A DNA stretch of 64,000 nt from Reyranella sp. CPCC 100927 (GCF_007859315.1 NZ_VOHA01000001.1:62001-126000); one strand, 5' to 3'. Counted from the first letter of the stretch, positions 52,289-60,617 are shown. Notes: a model not told the origin generated them from the letters alone. Made by a program: numbers and translations.

Positions 52289-53452
52289 ATGACCGACATG
52301 AATCGAGCCCTTTTTGTTCCGAGCCGCGCGACGCTGCGTGATGCCGTTGCGCCGGCCACTCCTGTGGTCGAGAACGACGTGCTCCCCGATGCCGAGACCT
52401 GCTGGGCGGCGCTGGGCCGGCGTGATCGCGGCTTCAACGGCCGTTTCTATTTCTCCGTGAAGACAACCGGCGTGTATTGCCTGCCCTCGTGCGGCGCCCG
52501 GGCGCCACGGCGCGAGAATGTTGCCTTCCATGCCTCGCCCGAGGCGGCAGAAGCGGCGGGCTTCCGGCCGTGCAAGCGCTGCCGTCCGCGTGAATGGATC
52601 GTCGACAAGGGATTGAGCAGCGCTGTGGCGATGGCCTGCCGGCTGCTGGACAACGTCGATGCCGACGAGGCGCCCTCGCTCGAGGCCGTGGCGCGCAAGG
52701 TGGGCATCACCGCGTCGACCCTGACGCGGCGTTTCCAGCGCGAACTGGGCGTCAGCCCGCGCGACTGGCTGGCCGCCCGCAAGACGGGTCGGTTCAAGGC
52801 AGCGCTGAAAAGCGGTGACAGCGTCACGGAAGCGCTCTACGGCGCGGGCTACGGTTCTTCGAGCCGGGTCTACGAGAATTCCGACAAGGTCCTGGGCATG
52901 ACGCCGGCCACGTACCGCAAGGGCGGTGCCGGTGCGCGGATCGCCTACACGATCGCCGGCAGCGACCATGGCCGGGTCCTGGTTGGTGCCACGCACAAGG
53001 GCATTGCCGCCGTCTATCTCGGCGACAGTGACACTCAGTTGGCCGGCGATCTGCATCGCGACTTCCCGGCAGCGGAGATCGTCCCGGACGATGGCGCGCT
53101 GGGGCCGCGCGTGAAGGCTGTGCTGGCGCGGCTCGACGGCCGCAAGCCCAGCGCGATCGATGCCGTCGACCTGCCGCTCGATATCGTCGGCACCGCCTTC
53201 CAATGGCGCGTGTGGAAGGCGCTCACCGAAATCCCGGTTGGCCAGACCATGACCTACGGCGCCATCGCCGAAAAGCTGGGCGAGCCCGGCGCCGCCCGTG
53301 CCGTGGGTCGTGCGTGTGCCACGAATCCCGTGGCCGTCGTCGTGCCATGTCATCGGGCCGTCGGCTCCAGCGGCGCGCTCACCGGCTACCGATGGGGCGT
53401 CGACCGCAAGCGCCGGATTCTGGCGGAAGAGAAGCGGCGCGTCGCGCGATAG
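52289..53452 (+). CDS. ada: Ada: methyl-phosphotriester sensor, AraC-type activator and O6-methylguanine methyltransferase
   Basis: A 387-residue adaptive-response protein. The N-terminal zinc site has Cys64 and Cys68 in GVYCLPSCGAR and Cys95 and Cys98 in CKRC; Cys64 aligns with the phosphotriester-accepting Cys38 of E. coli. An AraC-type HTH follows (about 115-215), with VARKVGITASTLTRRFQRELG. The methyltransferase domain ends in VVPCHRAVGSSGALTGYRWG with acceptor Cys354. The N-terminus is about 25 residues longer than in E. coli; ATG 52298 is a possible alternative start. Two tandem hairpins follow the stop. Confidence 0.95.
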   Translation: MTDMNRALFVPSRATLRDAVAPATPVVENDVLPDAETCWAALGRRDRGFNGRFYFSVKTTGVYCLPSCGARAPRRENVAFHASPEAAEAAGFRPCKRCRPREWIVDKGLSSAVAMACRLLDNVDADEAPSLEAVARKVGITASTLTRRFQRELGVSPRDWLAARKTGRFKAALKSGDSVTEALYGAGYGSSSRVYENSDKVLGMTPATYRKGGAGARIAYTIAGSDHGRVLVGATHKGIAAVYLGDSDTQLAGDLHRDFPAAEIVPDDGALGPRVKAVLARLDGRKPSAIDAVDLPLDIVGTAFQWRVWKALTEIPVGQTMTYGAIAEKLGEPGAARAVGRACATNPVAVVVPCHRAVGSSGALTGYRWGVDRKRRILAEEKRRVAR

Positions 53453-53470
53453 CGGTCGAGTCGACCTCAG

Positions 53471-53524
53471 CGTCGCGGTAACGCGACGTGCGAACGGCGC
53501 TGGCAATCACCAGCGCCGTTCGCA
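53471..53524. terminator. two tandem hairpins between ada and nepR
   Basis: The first hairpin has stem CGTCGCG/CGCGACG with loop GTAA (53471-53488). The second directly abuts it: a perfect 15-bp stem, TGCGAACGGCGCTGG (53489-53503) with its complement at 53510-53524, and a CAATCA loop. Genes converge here, so this is probably a bidirectional terminator. No T-run is present. Confidence 0.65.
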
Positions 53525-53567
53525 TCGTCAACAGATCGTTCGCTGCGATCGGGACGAACCCGACGTT

Positions 53568-53837
53568 TCAGCTCTTGTCGCTGCCCGACGGCTCAGCCGT
53601 CATCGGCGGGTCGGATGTTTCAGGCGTCTGCGCCGTTTTCTCCGCGGCGGCACGACGGCCATCCGCCTCGATCAGATCGACCACGTCGGGTGGCAGCGGC
53701 TCGTGCGCAATGTCGTCGTACATGGCGTGAAGCTGCCGGTTGAGCCACAGGTCGAACGGCCGTTCCTCGCGCGCATTTTGCGACGATTGTCTGCTGGGCC
53801 GGCCGCCAGGAGGGACTCTACGCCTGTCATCGGCCAT
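53568..53837 (-). CDS. nepR: NepR-type anti-sigma factor
   Basis: An 89-residue protein with the NepR core (about 28-58): PFDLWLNRQLHAMYDDIAHEPLPPDVVDLIEAD. The flanks are polar and disordered. NepR binds the ECF sigma factor of the alphaproteobacterial general stress response until phosphorylated PhyR displaces it. ATG 53837 is chosen for a GAGG site and because residues encoded upstream lack similarity. It lies 126 bp downstream of a sigma-factor gene on the same strand. No phyR is seen in the window. Confidence 0.88.
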   Translation of the reverse strand: MADDRRRVPPGGRPSRQSSQNAREERPFDLWLNRQLHAMYDDIAHEPLPPDVVDLIEADGRRAAAEKTAQTPETSDPPMTAEPSGSDKS

Positions 53838-53963
53838 GGCCGCCCTCGCGTACCTCACTGTATGAGCCACCGACCATTTGAGGGCTTCACCGCTCTTGAT
53901 GGCCGGGGGGCTGCCCCGGCCGACCTTCCAGCCCGATCCAACAACCATGCACGATACCACGAA

Positions 53964-54587
53964 TCACGATCGTGCGGCGTTCAAAACATCGGCTGCGGGT
54001 GTCGATGTAGCCAGGGGATGATCGCGCGCAGCGTCGGACGGTGCCTGCGCCACGGCGGTATCGGTTTCGGGTGCATCGACGGTGATGCCGTCCTGGCCGA
54101 CCAGAAGCCGTTCCAGCATATCGCGGGCGCGCGAGATGCGGCTCTTGATGGTGCCGACGGACACGCCGGCATGGCGCGCGATCTGATCGTACGATTGTCC
54201 ATCGATCACGGCCAACACCAGCGCCTCGCGCTGGCCGACCGACAGCTTGCCGAAGGCCGACAGGAACTCCTGCATGATCAGCCCGCGGTCCTGCTGGGCC
54301 GGGTGCGACAGCGCGTTGTAGATGGTCTCATCAAGCGGCACGGTGGGGCGCTGGCGCCGCAGGCCTGAAATGAACTCGTTGCGCTGAATGCGGAACACCC
54401 ACGCCGAGAAGCATGTTCCCGGGCGGAAGCTGTTCTGGCCGGCGAGGGCCTTTACGACGGTTTCTTGGACGAGGTCGTCGGCGCGGTCGCGGTCGCGCGT
54501 CAGCGACAGAGCGTAAACCCGCAACCGGGGCAGAATGTTTTTAAGTTCAGCGTGGAAATTGGTGGTCTTGGCTTCTGCCGTCGACAT
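53964..54587 (-). CDS. ECF sigma factor (EcfG-like), first of two
   Basis: A 207-residue sigma factor. Region 2 (about 18-80) has LRVYALSLTRDRDRADDLVQETVVKAL and GTCFSAWVFRIQRNEFISGLRR. Region 4 (about 110-160) has LSVGQREALVLAVIDGQSYDQIARHAGVSVGTIKSRISRARDML. A C-terminal extension of about 40 polar residues is unusual. GGAG lies 6 bases before ATG 54587. The neighbouring nepR marks it as the general stress sigma. A second ECF gene lies just upstream. Confidence 0.9.
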   Translation of the reverse strand: MSTAEAKTTNFHAELKNILPRLRVYALSLTRDRDRADDLVQETVVKALAGQNSFRPGTCFSAWVFRIQRNEFISGLRRQRPTVPLDETIYNALSHPAQQDRGLIMQEFLSAFGKLSVGQREALVLAVIDGQSYDQIARHAGVSVGTIKSRISRARDMLERLLVGQDGITVDAPETDTAVAQAPSDAARDHPLATSTPAADVLNAARS

Positions 54588-54660
54588 CGTCTGCTCCGTC
54601 GATGGTTTTGCTGTTTTGACACCGAACCAATGCCGGGACAGCGCAAAGGGTTGCCAGAAA

Positions 54661-54708
54661 AGAGAATTTCTCTATATATGGTAATGTTTCATATTTTTGA
54701 CCATATAT
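54661..54708. promoter_or_regulatory. AT-rich inverted repeats upstream of the nepR-linked sigma gene
   Basis: ATATATGGT (54674-54682) and ACCATATAT (54700-54708) are perfect arms with a 17-nt AT-rich spacer. A near-palindrome AGAGAATTTCTCT (54661-54673) adjoins them. This is the most AT-rich patch in the window and lies between the two sigma-factor genes. It probably holds the promoter or operator of the downstream sigma gene; the binding protein is unknown. Confidence 0.5.
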
Positions 54709-54714
54709 GTAGTT

Positions 54715-55230
54715 CTATCCAACGAGATCAGCCAGCTGCCGCCGGGCACGGGAGACGCGGGCCTTCATCGTTCCAACGGCACAGCCGCATAGGCGCGCAG
54801 CCTCTTCGTAGGAAAAGCCGCCGGCCCCGATGAGGATCAACGCTTCGCGATACTGCGGACTGAGCCGCCACAAGGCGGCCGCGAGATCCATCATCTCGGC
54901 GCGGTATTCAGGAGACGGTGCGACGCTATCACTGCCGGCTTCATCGAGCATGTTCATGCGGCGCCGCGTCGATCTGATCTCGGAGTAGAACTGCGTGCGC
55001 ATGATCGTAAACAGCCATGCCTTCAGGTTCGTGCCGATCTCGAACTGATGCTGCTTGGCGAGCGCCGTTGCGACGGTGTTCTGCAGCAGATCGTCCGCCG
55101 CCTGCCTTTCGCGACATAGGAAACGACTGAATGCGCGCAGGTCGGGGAGCAGCGCGATGAGATCGGCCCTGACGCTGCCGGCCGGCGACTCACTCGTCTG
55201 TTCATCGCCTGCTTTCATCGTCCCGCTCAT
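54715..55230 (-). CDS. ECF sigma factor, second of two
   Basis: A 171-residue sigma factor. Region 2 has LIALLPDLRAFSRFLCRERQAADDLLQNTVATALAKQHQFEIGTNLKAWLFTIMRTQFYSEIRSTRRR. Region 4 has LSPQYREALILIGAGGFSYEEAARLCGCAVGTMKARVSRARRQL. ATG 55230 or 55218 may be the start. It is a paralogue, not a duplicate, of the sigma factor at 53964. It is divergent from csbD, whose upstream region carries an EcfG-type promoter. Either sigma may be the NepR client. Confidence 0.9.
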   Translation of the reverse strand: MSGTMKAGDEQTSESPAGSVRADLIALLPDLRAFSRFLCRERQAADDLLQNTVATALAKQHQFEIGTNLKAWLFTIMRTQFYSEIRSTRRRMNMLDEAGSDSVAPSPEYRAEMMDLAAALWRLSPQYREALILIGAGGFSYEEAARLCGCAVGTMKARVSRARRQLADLVG

Positions 55231-55295
55231 GCATCGGACATGGGGCCTCGCGATCGTCAGCAAAAGGGTTAAATGCGGGTCGCGCCGACTTCCCA

Positions 55296-55320
55296 GGAAC
55301 CGTCAAATACTTACGCCGTT
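55296..55320 (+). promoter_or_regulatory. EcfG-type general stress promoter of csbD
   Basis: GGAAC (55296-55300), 16 bp, then CGTT (55317-55320) exactly matches the known alphaproteobacterial EcfG consensus GGAAC-N16/17-CGTT. It sits about 50 bp before the csbD start, in the plus orientation. Confidence 0.75.
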
Positions 55321-55371
55321 GGTTTCGCGTGCGATGCACTGTCCTGCAGCACGAACTGTGGAGATTTTGTG

Positions 55372-55569
55372 ATGAACTGGGATCGAATCGAGGGCAACTG
55401 GAAGCAACTGACGGGCAAGGTCAAGGAAGGCTGGGGCAAACTCACCGACGATGACATCCAGGTCGTGAACGGCAAGCGTGAGCAACTGGTCGGCCGCATC
55501 CAGGAACGTTATGGCTTGGCCAAGGATGAAGCCGAGCGGCAGGTGAAGGACTGGGAATCGAAACTGTAG
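55372..55569 (+). CDS. CsbD family stress protein
   Basis: A 65-residue hydrophilic protein: MNWDRIEGNWKQLTGKVKEG, with WGKLTDDDIQVVNGKREQLVGRIQERYGLAKDEAERQV after it, a complete CsbD domain. CsbD proteins are induced in general stress; the biochemical role is unknown. GGAG precedes ATG 55372 by 9 bases. An EcfG-type promoter lies upstream and an intrinsic terminator follows, so it is a monocistronic stress gene. Confidence 0.95.
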   Translation: MNWDRIEGNWKQLTGKVKEGWGKLTDDDIQVVNGKREQLVGRIQERYGLAKDEAERQVKDWESKL

Positions 55570-55594
55570 TCATCGCGCCACGCCCGTTGCGTCA

Positions 55595-55625
55595 TGTCGG
55601 GGCGGCGTTGTCGCCCTGACATTTT
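55595..55625 (+). terminator. intrinsic terminator of csbD
   Basis: TGTCGGGGCG (55595-55604), a 7-nt loop and CGCCCTGACA (55612-55621) pair with one mismatch and are followed by TTTT. This is the clearest Rho-independent terminator in the window. The rest of the 266-bp gap up to 55835 shows nothing coding. Confidence 0.75.
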
Positions 55626-55835
55626 GCCGAAAGCGACGCGGCATCAAATCGCCGGTGTGAGGACAGGCTGGATTCACATTTCACGAAGCGGCGAAAGTGC
55701 GAAATCGGTTTGCCGGCTTTGCGCCGATGTCAGTAAAGAAAGCCAAGCAATTCTTTCAGCTCTCCGTTAGCGTCCGCCGATCGTGCGCGTTCGTACTGTT
55801 TGCGCCTGAAGACGCGCGCCGTTGGGGGAGAGTCC

Positions 55836-56255
55836 ATGTCTGAGCCGTTGACCACCGAGACAGTTGCAGCGTGGCTCGCGCAATCGCCCTTCATCAGATT
55901 CCTGAATCTCACGGTCGACGCGGTCGACGAAAAAGCCCAGTCGGTCACCATGACGATGCCGATGCGGCCGGAGTTCGAGCGCGGCGCCGGCAGCGGCCAG
56001 TTCCATGGCGGCCCGATCGCCTCGTTCATCGACACGGTCGGCGACTACGCCGTCGCCATCGTGCTGAAGTCAGGCGTGCCGACCATCAATTTCCGTGTCG
56101 ACTATCTGCGCCCGTCGGTGGGCAGCTTCCTGCGTGGCACGGCGGTTGTGCGGCGGCTGGGACGCACGGTAGCCGTGGTCGATATCGACGTGACCGACGA
56201 TCAAGGCCGGCTGTGTGCCATTGGCCGTGGTACCTATAGCGCGCAAGCCGGCTAG
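55836..56255 (+). CDS. PaaI-like hotdog-fold thioesterase
   Basis: A 139-residue hotdog protein: IRFLNLTVDAVDEKAQSVTMTMPMRPEFERGAGSGQFHGGPIASFIDTVGDYAVAIVL, with the FHGG(P)-x3-[FS]-x-D segment typical of PaaI/YdiI-type acyl-CoA thioesterases, and INFRVDYLRPSVGSFLRGTAVVRRLGRTVAVVDIDV. ATG 55836 follows GGGGGAG. It is 12 bp before the acyl-CoA synthetase gene and probably in one operon with it. Confidence 0.9.
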   Translation: MSEPLTTETVAAWLAQSPFIRFLNLTVDAVDEKAQSVTMTMPMRPEFERGAGSGQFHGGPIASFIDTVGDYAVAIVLKSGVPTINFRVDYLRPSVGSFLRGTAVVRRLGRTVAVVDIDVTDDQGRLCAIGRGTYSAQAG

Positions 56256-56267
56256 GACTCCCGGGCC

Positions 56268-57809
56268 ATGTATAGACCGTCCTACGAGCGGGATCCCAAC
56301 GTCAGCAATCTCGGCGATGTCATCGATCCGACCGCGCCGGACGACCGGCCATGGGTGATCGACGTCGAGCCCGACGGCAAGTCCACCACGCTGACCTACG
56401 GCGAGGCACGCCAGGCCATCGCCGCGGCGGCACGCGGCCTGTCGCGCCGTGGCCTGAAGCGGGGCGCATCGATTGGCATCCTCTCGGCCAACCGGGCCGA
56501 GGTGCTCATTGCCTATTTCGCCATCATGCGCGCCGGCTTTGTTGCCGTACCGATCAATCACAAGCTGCCGCGCCCCGTGGTCGATCACATCGTCAAGGAC
56601 TCGGCGATCGCGCTGATGTACGCCGACGCCGAGCGCGCCGCGCTGGTACCGGCTGCGTTGCCGATGATTCCCCTCGATGCGGCAACGGACGGTTGGCGGT
56701 CGCATCTCGACCCCGGCGCCTTCACCGCCCTCGCTATGGCAGCCGACGAGCCGGCCACCATTCTCTACACCTCCGGTTCGACGGGTATGCCCAAGGGCGT
56801 GCCGTTGCTGCACGGTCCGTATGTGTGGATGGTCAACCGCAACATCGGCCTGCGTGACGTTCTGAGCGGCAAGGCGGCGATCGTCGCGGCGCCGTTGTTC
56901 CATATGAACGCGCTCTTCTTCTCCAAGCAGATCGCGCAGCTGGGTGCCACCAATGTTCTGCTGCGCCAGTTCAGCGGGCGCGCCTATATCGAGGCGATCG
57001 ATCGCTACCGGGTGGTCGTGCTGACGTCGGTACCGACCATGCTGGCGCTGGCGGTGCGTGAACGCGAGGCGCTGGCGCGCGCTGATCTGTCCTGCGTGAA
57101 ATTCGTCTTCACCGGCTCGGCGCCGCTGACGCAGGCGCTGGCCGATACCGTTCGCGCAACCTTTCCCGGGGCAGAATTTTCCAACGGCTATGGCACGACC
57201 GAGGGCGGTCCGAGCGGCTTCGGTCCGCATCCCCAGGGCCGCCCGCGGCCCGACACCGCGATCGGCTACCCGCAGCCTTATGTCGAGGTGAAGCTGGTGG
57301 GCGGATCGACGCCGGACGAGGGCGTGCTGCACATGCGCGCGCCGACCATGATGCCGGGCTATCTCAATCTGCCGCAGAAGACCCAGGAGAAGCTGAACGA
57401 CGGCTGGTACGACACCGGTGACGTGATGCGTCGTGATGCCGACGGGTTCTTCTACGTCGTGGGCAGGGCCGACGACATGTTCGTCTGCGGCGGCGAGAAC
57501 ATCTATCCGGGTGAAGTCGAGAAGCTGCTCGAACGCCATCCGACCATCCATCAGGCGTCGGTGGTGCCGGTGGCGGACGAGATCAAGGGCGAGGTGCCGA
57601 TCGCCTTCCTGGTGGCCCGCAAGGGCGAGTCGCCGACCGAGGCGGACATCAAGCAGTACGCGCTCGCCAATGGGCCGGCCTACGCGCACCCGCGCCGCGT
57701 GCTGTTCATGCCCGAACTGCCGCTGGCCGGCACCAACAAGATCGACCGCAAGGCCCTCATCGCCCGCGCCCGCGAGCTGTTTCCCAGCGGCGTGCGCGAG
57801 GGCCGTTAG
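56268..57809 (+). CDS. class I adenylate-forming acyl-CoA synthetase
   Basis: A 513-residue AMP-binding enzyme activating a carboxylic acid via an acyl-AMP. The P-loop is TILYTSGSTGMPKGVPL, followed by NGYGTTEGGPSGFG, GWYDTGDVMRRDADGFFYVVGRADDMFVCGGENIYPGEVE, and the C-terminal catalytic Lys in PLAGTNKIDRKAL. The length is that of medium/long-chain or aryl-CoA ligases. With the thioesterase before and a dehydrogenase after, it suggests a small organic-acid degradation operon. Substrate unknown. Confidence 0.93.
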   Translation: MYRPSYERDPNVSNLGDVIDPTAPDDRPWVIDVEPDGKSTTLTYGEARQAIAAAARGLSRRGLKRGASIGILSANRAEVLIAYFAIMRAGFVAVPINHKLPRPVVDHIVKDSAIALMYADAERAALVPAALPMIPLDAATDGWRSHLDPGAFTALAMAADEPATILYTSGSTGMPKGVPLLHGPYVWMVNRNIGLRDVLSGKAAIVAAPLFHMNALFFSKQIAQLGATNVLLRQFSGRAYIEAIDRYRVVVLTSVPTMLALAVREREALARADLSCVKFVFTGSAPLTQALADTVRATFPGAEFSNGYGTTEGGPSGFGPHPQGRPRPDTAIGYPQPYVEVKLVGGSTPDEGVLHMRAPTMMPGYLNLPQKTQEKLNDGWYDTGDVMRRDADGFFYVVGRADDMFVCGGENIYPGEVEKLLERHPTIHQASVVPVADEIKGEVPIAFLVARKGESPTEADIKQYALANGPAYAHPRRVLFMPELPLAGTNKIDRKALIARARELFPSGVREGR

Positions 57810-57822
57810 ATTTCGGATCGCG

Positions 57823-57840
57823 GGCGTCCACGCCCGCACT
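57823..57840. terminator. GC-rich hairpin after the acyl-CoA synthetase gene
   Basis: GCGGGCGT, CC, ACGCCCGC forms an 8-bp stem shortly after the stop codon, without a T-run. Similar GCGGGC...GCCCGC units occur at 27602, so it may be a small dispersed repeat. Confidence 0.35.
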
Positions 57841-57916
57841 CGCCCGCAGCGACAGGCGGAGGGCGACAACACACACTGCGCGCATGGACGCGCGCGGTCC
57901 AAAAAGGAGAACAGCT

Positions 57917-58933
57917 ATGCGCGCCATCGTGCTGCATCGTCATGGGCCGATCGCCGACATGACCTACGAAACGGGATTCCCCGATCCGACACCCAAGCCG
58001 GGTGACGTGATCGTGCGCGTGAAGGCGTGCGCGCTGAACTATCACGACGTCTTCACCATTCGCAGCATGCCCGGCATCAAGATCACCATGCCGCGGATCG
58101 TTGGATTGGATGTGGCCGGCGAGGTTGCCGCGCTGGGGCCCGACGTGACGGGGTGGAAGGTCGGCGATCGCGTCGTGGTGGATCCGATCGACCGCGTGCG
58201 CGGCGGGTTGACCGGCGAGACCTTCGATGGCGGCATGGCGGAGTACGTCCGGGTGGCGGCACACCAGTTGCTGCGTCTGCCCGACGACGTCGGCTTCGAT
58301 ACGGCGGCCGCGCTGCCCTGCGCATACGGTACCGCCTATCGCATGATGATGGCGCGCGGTGCCGTGAAGGGAGGCGAGAAGGTACTGATCCTCGGTGCGT
58401 CCGGCGGCGTCGGCACATGCTGCGTTCAGCTCGCCAAGTTGGTCGGTGCCGAGGTTGCCGTTTGCGCCAGCAGCACGGAGAAGCTGCAGCGCTTGAAGGC
58501 GCTGGGCGCCGACCATCTCATCAATTACGCGACCGAGGAGTTTATGGCCGCCTCGCACCGTGTCTTCGGACGGCCGCGCGTGTGGGGTGCGTCGGGCGGT
58601 GGTGATGGCGCCGACGTCGTGGTCAACTTCACGGGCGGCGACACCTGGGTGCCCTCGATCCGGTGCCTGCGGCGCCAGGGTCGGCTGCTGACCTGCGGTG
58701 CCACGGCCGGGTTCGATCCCAAGGAAGACATCCGCTACATCTGGACCTTCGAGCAGAACATCATGGGCTCGAACGGTTGGCAGAAAGAGGACATCGTGGC
58801 GCTGCTCGACCTGGTGCAGCAGGGCAAGCTCGATCCCTGCATCGATCAGCGCTTCAAGCTCACCGACGGCCTTGCCGCGCTGCACGCCCTGGAACAGCGT
58901 ACGATCACCGGCAAGATCATCGTCGAGCCGTGA
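57917..58933 (+). CDS. MDR-family zinc-binding alcohol dehydrogenase/quinone reductase
   Basis: A 338-residue medium-chain dehydrogenase. The GroES-like domain (about 25-130) has VIVRVKACALNYHDVFTIRSMPGIKITMPRIVGLDVAGEV. The Rossmann domain has VLILGASGGVGTCCVQLAKLVGAEVAVCASSTEKLQRLKALGADHLINY. The structural-zinc cysteine cluster is absent, so quinone-reductase-like activity is possible. Start ATG 57917 follows GGAGAAC. It lies downstream of the acyl-CoA synthetase on the same strand. Substrate unknown. Confidence 0.9.
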   Translation: MRAIVLHRHGPIADMTYETGFPDPTPKPGDVIVRVKACALNYHDVFTIRSMPGIKITMPRIVGLDVAGEVAALGPDVTGWKVGDRVVVDPIDRVRGGLTGETFDGGMAEYVRVAAHQLLRLPDDVGFDTAAALPCAYGTAYRMMMARGAVKGGEKVLILGASGGVGTCCVQLAKLVGAEVAVCASSTEKLQRLKALGADHLINYATEEFMAASHRVFGRPRVWGASGGGDGADVVVNFTGGDTWVPSIRCLRRQGRLLTCGATAGFDPKEDIRYIWTFEQNIMGSNGWQKEDIVALLDLVQQGKLDPCIDQRFKLTDGLAALHALEQRTITGKIIVEP

Positions 58934-58941
58934 GTTTAGAC

Positions 58942-58967
58942 CCTCCCCCAAGCGAAGCTGGGGGAGG
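58942..58967. repeat. CCTCCCCC...GGGGGAGG palindrome between convergent genes
   Basis: The arms CCTCCCCCAAGC and GCTGGGGGAGG pair with one bulged base around GAA. It lies between the convergent dehydrogenase and PEP-mutase-family genes and is probably a bidirectional terminator. It resembles the C/T-rich palindromic units at 23113-23257. Confidence 0.55.
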
Positions 58968-58976
58968 TGCATCCAT

Positions 58977-59825
58977 CTACACGTACTTCCGCATCATTGC
59001 TGTCAGGGTGCCGTGGTTGACGCCACTGCCCGCGGCATAGTCGAACGTCCCGGTCTCGCCGAGCGCCTTCAGGGTGTGCAGCGCGAAACCGTAGGTCGCC
59101 GACATCAGGCTGCCGCCGAGGCTGACGCGCCGCACGCCCAGGCCGCGCAGCTCGGCCAGCGGCGGTGCGTGGCCGCGGGCGACGGCCATGACGTTCAAAG
59201 GCCCTTTGATGGCCTTGACCAGGGTGCCGATGGTCGCTGCGTCGACCGGCCCGGGTACGAAGGCCGAGTGGGCGCCGGCGGTCAGGAAGGCATTGGCGCG
59301 CCGCACCGACTCGGCGACGTTCTGCTCCGGCGTGCCCATGGCCACCAGGAACGGATCCGTGCGGGCGTTGAGCACGAAATCGGGAAGCCCGGCGGCGCGG
59401 GCGGCCTCGGCGCCGGCCTTGATGCGGGCGACAGACTGGTCGAAGTCGAGCAGCTTGTGCGTCGCCGGATCGCTGTCCTCGATGTTGCAGCCGACCAGGC
59501 CGGCGGCGATGGCGCGGCGCACGGTTTCGGCGACGTCTTTCGGTGCGGCGCCGTAGCCCGCCTCGAGGTCGGCGCTGACCGGTACCGGTACACGCCGCGC
59601 GATCTCGCCGGCCACCGCCAGCATGCGGTCGCGACCGATGTGCTCGCCGTCGGGCAAGCCTTGGGCGAAGGCGACGCCGGCCGACGTCGTCGCCAGCACG
59701 CCGTAGCCGGCCTCGACGATCAGCGCCGCACTGGGCATGTCCCAGGCATTGGGCAGGATGAAGCAGCCCGCGTCATGCAGCTTGGCAAAGTGTGCGGCCT
59801 TCTCGGCCTGCGATGGCGTCGTCAT
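58977..59825 (-). CDS. isocitrate lyase/PEP mutase family protein
   Basis: A 282-residue TIM-barrel enzyme of the ICL/PEPM superfamily. It opens KLHDAGCFILPNAWDMPSAALIVEAGYGVLATTSAGVAFAQGLPDG. PVSADLEAGYG carries the metal-binding acidic residues, and GLVGCNIEDSD is the second acidic loop. The Cys of true isocitrate lyases (KKCGH) is absent, so it is a lyase/mutase of the oxaloacetate decarboxylase or PEP-hydrolase type. Precise reaction unknown. It lies 32 bp downstream of the MBL gene and may share its TetR-controlled promoter. Confidence 0.88.
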   Translation of the reverse strand: MTTPSQAEKAAHFAKLHDAGCFILPNAWDMPSAALIVEAGYGVLATTSAGVAFAQGLPDGEHIGRDRMLAVAGEIARRVPVPVSADLEAGYGAAPKDVAETVRRAIAAGLVGCNIEDSDPATHKLLDFDQSVARIKAGAEAARAAGLPDFVLNARTDPFLVAMGTPEQNVAESVRRANAFLTAGAHSAFVPGPVDAATIGTLVKAIKGPLNVMAVARGHAPPLAELRGLGVRRVSLGGSLMSATYGFALHTLKALGETGTFDYAAGSGVNHGTLTAMMRKYV

Positions 59826-59857
59826 GTGATCCTCATGGTGGCAGGCTTGGTGGGCCG

Positions 59858-60592
59858 TCAGCCCGCCATCGCCTGGCGCAGCTGGTCCTCGTAATAGCCG
59901 GCCAGTGCCTCCAGTGTCGGCACCGTGCCGGCACCGGCGATGGAGGCGCCATGCATGACGGCGATGGTGCGCGGTGCCAGCGCCGCAAGGCGGCGGATGG
60001 TGGGCCCGGTCTTCGGCGTCAGGCTGGTGAAGCCATAGGCTTTCTCGGCGGCGATCGCCGGCTCGATGATGTCCTTGTCGGTCAGTGCCGGGCTGTCGCC
60101 CAATTGGGTAAACAGGTCGCTGCTGAACAGCGTGCCGGTCGTCTCTTCGTAGAGCAGGCTGGCGTCGACCGCGTGCGGCACATGCGGCGTCGACAGATGG
60201 CGCACGCGCTTGCCGCCGAGATCGAGCACCTCATTGTCGGCCAGCGCGCGCGGCGGCCGCAGTGCCTGGTCGTTCAGCCAGATGGCGCAGCCGAAGCGGC
60301 CCTGCGCCGCCGTCGCCTGCGGCGCCGCCGCCAGCCAGTCGTTCAGCGACCCGCACTCGTCAGCCTCGGCGTGGCTGTAGGTGATCCAGCGCAGGCGCTT
60401 CAGGTCGATGACCTTGCCGGCTGCCGCCGACACCGATGCGAACAGTGATCGCATGCCGGTGTGGAACAGCAGCGGCTCGTCGGCATCGATCAGGAACTGG
60501 TTGAAGGTGAAGCCCGGGGCGCCGTTGGCACCGGGGATCAGCGTGCATAGCCGGTAGATCTTGTCCGCAATCTCATCAACGCGGGTTTCCAT
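59858..60592 (-). CDS. MBL-fold diiron (ODP/flavodiiron-like) protein under TetR control
   Basis: A 244-residue metallo-beta-lactamase-fold protein. Its metal motif is of the oxygen-binding diiron type: His74-x-Glu76-x-Asp78 in YSHAEADECG, then His137/His140 in TPHVPH, Asp159 in FSSDLF and His214 in VMHGAS. The His after Asp78 that flavodiiron proteins have is Glu here. It has no flavodoxin or rubredoxin domain. ATG 60592 follows GGGAG at 6 bases. A strong promoter and TetR operator lie just upstream. Role may be O2 or NO reduction or redox sensing (inference). Confidence 0.85.
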   Translation of the reverse strand: METRVDEIADKIYRLCTLIPGANGAPGFTFNQFLIDADEPLLFHTGMRSLFASVSAAAGKVIDLKRLRWITYSHAEADECGSLNDWLAAAPQATAAQGRFGCAIWLNDQALRPPRALADNEVLDLGGKRVRHLSTPHVPHAVDASLLYEETTGTLFSSDLFTQLGDSPALTDKDIIEPAIAAEKAYGFTSLTPKTGPTIRRLAALAPRTIAVMHGASIAGAGTVPTLEALAGYYEDQLRQAMAG

Positions 60593-60617
60593 GGCTCGCT
60601 CCCTCTCGACAGTTGAG

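Noticed and set aside
50981-53506. An 841-codon minus-strand frame opposite the HIT, DUF4412-like and ada genes
   Set aside because: The plus-strand genes have complete motifs and ribosome sites. The antisense frame is low-complexity (H/R/G-rich) and spans several genes.
53461-53570. Attachment site or mobile-element end suggested by the perfect 15-bp inverted repeat
   Set aside because: The short loop and the position between convergent genes fit a terminator. No integrase, tRNA or direct repeat is near.
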